Source: an uncultured Pseudomonadota bacterium
Lineage (GTDB): Bacteria; Pseudomonadota; Gammaproteobacteria; Steroidobacterales; Steroidobacteraceae
Assembly: GCA_903884235.1 (NCBI GenBank)
Contig: CAISEB010000009.1
Location: 1 to 64,000, forward strand
Direction of reading: 5' to 3'
Length of the DNA stretch: 64,000 nucleotides
In this document: positions 61,602-64,000 of the stretch, piece by piece
Position numbering within the stretch: the stretch's first letter is position 1
Layout: every line of letters starts with the position of its first letter
The notes under the pieces: generated by a model
Databases searched by the model: none
Seen by the model: the letters and a program-made list of their open reading frames with translations, nothing else
Told to the model about the DNA's origin: nothing
Program-made: the position numbers and the translations under genes

Positions 61602-62776
61602 GGGCGCTGCTGACGGTGCTGCGCAAGGAGGTGCTCGAGAACCTGCGCGACCGGCGCACCGTGCTCTCGGCGCTCGTGCTCGGGCCGCTCGGCGCGCCGC
61701 TGCTGTTCGCGGTGATGATGAACGTGACGCTCGAGCGCAACCGCGAGCACGACGAGCGCCCGCTCGAGCTGGCGATGGCCGGACGCGCGGTGGCACCGAA
61801 CCTGGTCGCGTACCTCGAGGGCGAGGGCGTCAGCGTGCGGACGATCCCGGGTGGCGCGGCGGGCGCCGCGGCGGCGGTGCGCGAGCACCGCGTGCGGCTC
61901 GCGCTCGTGATCCCGGACGACTATGCCGAGCGCATCGCCGCCGGCGAGCCGGCCCGGGTGCTGCTCTACACGGACAGTTCGGACACGAGCACGGGCGCCG
62001 ACCGCGGCCGGGCCGAGGGCCTGATCGGCGCATACGCCGCCCGGATCGCGAGCTGGCGGCTCGCGGCCCGCGGCCTGTCCCCGGCCGTCGTGCAACCAAT
62101 CGCGGTCGACGAGATCGACGTGTCCACGCCCGCCGCGCGCGCCACGGCGCTGTTCGGCATGCTGAGCTACTTCATCGTCTTCGCGACGCTGATGGGCGGG
62201 CTGTACATCGCGATCGACGCGACGGCGGGCGAGCGCGAGCGTGGCTCGCTCGAGCCGCTGCTGACGCTGCCGGTGGCCCGCACCTCGCTCGTCTACGGCA
62301 AGATCCTCGCGGCCTGCACCTACATGGCGCTGTCGCTCGCGCTGACGATCACGACGTTCGCGATCAGCCTGCGCTTCGTGCACCTCGACCAGTTCGGCAT
62401 GCAGCTCGACCTCGGCCTCGGCACCGCGGCGTCGATCTACGGCGTGATGCTGCCCTTCGTGCTGCTCGGCGCCGCGCTGCTGACGCTCGTGGCCTCGTTC
62501 ACGCGCAGCTACCGCGAGGCGCAGAGCTGGCTCGGCGGCCTCGTGCTGGTGCCGACGATGCCGATCCTGTTCGCCTCGATATACCAGCTGGCACCGCGCA
62601 TCGGGCTCATGTGGATCCCCTCGCTCAGCCAGCACCTGCTGATCCAGTCGCTGCTGCGCGGCGACCCGGTGGGGGTCGGCGCCGTCGCGCTGTCGGCCGG
62701 CTCCACGCTCGCCTTCGGCATGCTGCTCGCGGCCGCGGCCGCGCGGCTCTACGGACGCGAGCGCATCCTCGGCTGA
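61598..62776 (+). CDS. ABC-2 type transporter permease (NatB-like)
   Basis: 392 residues. One N-terminal membrane helix (LGPLGAPLLFAVMMNVTL), an extracytoplasmic domain of about 150 residues, then five helices (MLSYFIVFATLMGGLYIAIDA, ILAACTYMALSLALTITTFAI, ASIYGVMLPFVLLGAALLTLVASF and others). RERGSLEPLLTLPVARTSL is the conserved cytoplasmic coupling segment. Forms the exporter with the preceding ATPase; sodium export is the family guess, cargo unknown. Confidence 0.88.
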   Translation: MRALLTVLRKEVLENLRDRRTVLSALVLGPLGAPLLFAVMMNVTLERNREHDERPLELAMAGRAVAPNLVAYLEGEGVSVRTIPGGAAGAAAAVREHRVRLALVIPDDYAERIAAGEPARVLLYTDSSDTSTGADRGRAEGLIGAYAARIASWRLAARGLSPAVVQPIAVDEIDVSTPAARATALFGMLSYFIVFATLMGGLYIAIDATAGERERGSLEPLLTLPVARTSLVYGKILAACTYMALSLALTITTFAISLRFVHLDQFGMQLDLGLGTAASIYGVMLPFVLLGAALLTLVASFTRSYREAQSWLGGLVLVPTMPILFASIYQLAPRIGLMWIPSLSQHLLIQSLLRGDPVGVGAVALSAGSTLAFGMLLAAAAARLYGRERILG

Positions 62777-62780
62777 GGAC

Positions 62781-63314
62781 TCAGGGCCTGGCGAGCGAGG
62801 CGAGCTGCTCGCCGAGCACCGCATCGACGCCGACGGCGACCTTCTCGAGGCCACCCGCCGCGTAGCCGGAGACGACGTAGTCGACGACGATGCGCGTCGT
62901 CGCGCCCTCCGCCTTCAGCACGAAGGTCATCGCGCCGCTCACGCCCATGCCCTGCAGCGGGCCGAGGCCGCCCTGCAGCCGCAGCGCCCGACCCGGCGCC
63001 GCGTACAGCACGTCCAGGTGGCGCACGAAGCCACCGTCCGGCAGCGACTCGCACCAGCAGCCGCCCTGCACCGCGGCGAGCGACAGGTGCTTCGCGTCGC
63101 CGGAATACGTGTGGTCGGATGCCCACCAGGTCGAGGGCACGACGAGCCGCGCCCAGGCGGCGGCGGGCGTCCCGGGGAACACGACCTCGTGGTGCAGGGC
63201 GAAGCCGCCGGCGCCGGCCGAGGTGACCGCCGAGGCGGCCGGACCCGCCGCGAGGACCCCGAGCGCGAGCGCCGCGGCGGCGCGGGGGGACCCGTCGAAG
63301 TTCATCCTCGGCAT
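62781..63314 (-). CDS. SRPBCC-family protein with signal peptide
   Basis: 177 residues from ATG 63314, preceded by AAGGAGA at eight bases; ATG 63305 is the next option. The Ala-rich signal AAAALALGVLAAGPAASA is followed by an SRPBCC/polyketide-cyclase-like domain (FALHHEVVFPGTPAAAWARLV, WWASDHTYSGDA, GAMTFVLKAEGATTRIVVDYVVSGYAAGGLEKVAVGVDAVLGEQLASLA). Likely periplasmic and binding a hydrophobic ligand; ligand unknown. Convergent with the ABC permease. Confidence 0.8.
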   Translation of the reverse strand: MPRMNFDGSPRAAAALALGVLAAGPAASAVTSAGAGGFALHHEVVFPGTPAAAWARLVVPSTWWASDHTYSGDAKHLSLAAVQGGCWCESLPDGGFVRHLDVLYAAPGRALRLQGGLGPLQGMGVSGAMTFVLKAEGATTRIVVDYVVSGYAAGGLEKVAVGVDAVLGEQLASLARP

Positions 63315-63343
63315 TGCCTGCTCTCCTTGCGGTGGCGGACGCC

Positions 63344-64000
63344 TCAGTCGTGCAGCGTCCGGTAGTAGTCCTGCACGCCGTAGGCGCGCGCCCGACCCTG
63401 GTCGAGCTCGATCGTCAGGCCGTCGGCATACATCTCGTAGACGATGCCGGCATTCGCATGCAGCAGCCACGCCGGCTGGCCGAAATCCGCGACGAAGCGG
63501 TCGTGCGCCTGGCCGGTGACGTAGAGAAGTTCCGCGGGGGCGTAGGCCTTGTCGCCGCGGTAGAAGATCGCACCGACGGGATCCCCGGCCGCGGCGCCCG
63601 CGCCGGCGGCGCGGAACGTGACCTCGAGCAGCGCCGGGTGGCCGGGGACGCCGAGGTCGTAGACGCGCGTGTTGCGGCCGTCGCGCAGCGGCGCGCCGCG
63701 TGCCGCGTCGAGTTCGGCGCGGGTCTCGCCGAGGCGGATGCCGGCCAGCGACGTCACCGTCGGATGCGGCACGACGCCGGGCACGCCACCGGCGAGGGTC
63801 GCCGAGATCGCCTCGGTGGTCGGCCCGCCGAGGGCGAGGACCGCGAGGACCGCGGCCACCGCGACCGCGAGCCCGAGCGCGTGCTGGCGCTCGCGCGCGG
63901 GGTCGGTGCCGCGGGCGCCCACCGGACGGGCGAGCGTGTAGCCGAGCGCGAACCCCGTCAAGAGCCCACCGAGGTGCGCCGCGTGGTCGACGAACGGGAT
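63344..64000 (-). CDS. C-terminal part of a rhomboid family intramembrane protease with an extra domain
   Basis: The frame is open to the right edge, so the start is missing. The first visible residues (VDHAAHLGGLLTGFALGYTL) contain the conserved His of the rhomboid catalytic dyad in the sixth membrane helix; the GxSG serine must lie outside the window. A further hydrophobic helix (LGLAVAVAAVLAVLALGG) leads to a C-terminal domain of about 135 residues beginning TSLAGIRLGETRAELDAARG, similar to the start of BamE-like or SmpA-like modules. It is separated from the SRPBCC gene by 29 bases on the same strand. Confidence 0.82.
   Translation of the reverse strand: MPFVDHAAHLGGLLTGFALGYTLARPVGARGTDPARERQHALGLAVAVAAVLAVLALGGPTTEAISATLAGGVPGVVPHPTVTSLAGIRLGETRAELDAARGAPLRDGRNTRVYDLGVPGHPALLEVTFRAAGAGAAAGDPVGAIFYRGDKAYAPAELLYVTGQAHDRFVADFGQPAWLLHANAGIVYEMYADGLTIELDQGRARAYGVQDYYRTLHD

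Overview
The window is a GC-rich chromosomal segment with genes packed on both strands. The order mnmG, rsmG, parA, parB, atpIBEFHAGDC, glmU, glmS (all on the minus strand) is the origin-proximal block typical of Gammaproteobacteria. A complete prpB-prpC-acnD-prpF cluster, an iorAB oxidoreductase and an Mtr-type multihaem conduit suggest a respiratory gammaproteobacterium. The lineage is an inference: a GC-rich group such as Steroidobacterales or Xanthomonadales is possible, but no rRNA is present to test it. No tRNA, rRNA, CRISPR array, prophage or insertion sequence was recognised.

Layout. 1-8.2 kb: tail of a Pro/Ala-rich protein, the molybdenum enzyme pair iorA-iorB, a convergent prolyl oligopeptidase/beta-class GST pair, a MalM-like secreted protein, and a lipoprotein-KTSC-YbhN cluster. 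8.2-17.8 kb: a PEBP protein, a TetR regulator, an orphan lipoprotein, a methyltransferase, a large winged-helix/ATPase/TPR regulator divergent from a secreted protein of unknown function and an FAD oxidoreductase, then a TPR protein and a class C beta-lactamase-like hydrolase. 17.8-27.4 kb: a minus-strand operon with two outer-membrane decahaem lipoprotein cytochromes (OmcA/MtrC family), a periplasmic decahaem cytochrome (MtrA/DmsE type), an MtrB/PioB porin and a UbiA/MenA-type prenyltransferase. 27.9-36.4 kb: a GNAT acetyltransferase, glmS, glmU, a divergent aldehyde dehydrogenase with a DUF779 partner, an unusual Sel1-repeat/pilin-like protein, and mobB. 36-46.7 kb: the atp operon, parB, parA, a metallo-beta-lactamase-fold hydrolase and rsmG. 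46.8-57.6 kb: genes lying between rsmG and mnmG, namely a DUF885 protein, the 2-methylcitrate cycle, another MBL-fold hydrolase, a dihaem cytochrome c4 and a TonB C-terminal-domain protein. 57.6-64 kb: mnmG, a secreted alpha/beta hydrolase overlapping an ABC-2 exporter pair, an SRPBCC protein and a truncated rhomboid protease.

How the genes fit together. The Mtr-like operon would carry electrons from the periplasm across the outer membrane to external acceptors (or the reverse). The prp genes turn propionyl-CoA into pyruvate and succinate. IorAB and MobB both depend on molybdopterin chemistry. GlmU/GlmS feed cell-wall precursor synthesis beside the ATP synthase. The main points to follow up are the electron-transfer operon (one cytochrome has a CX4CH haem site in place of CX2CH), an atp leader that combines a near-consensus promoter with a terminator-like hairpin, the Sel1/pilin fusion, a shortened MnmG, and several perfect inverted repeats in promoter regions.
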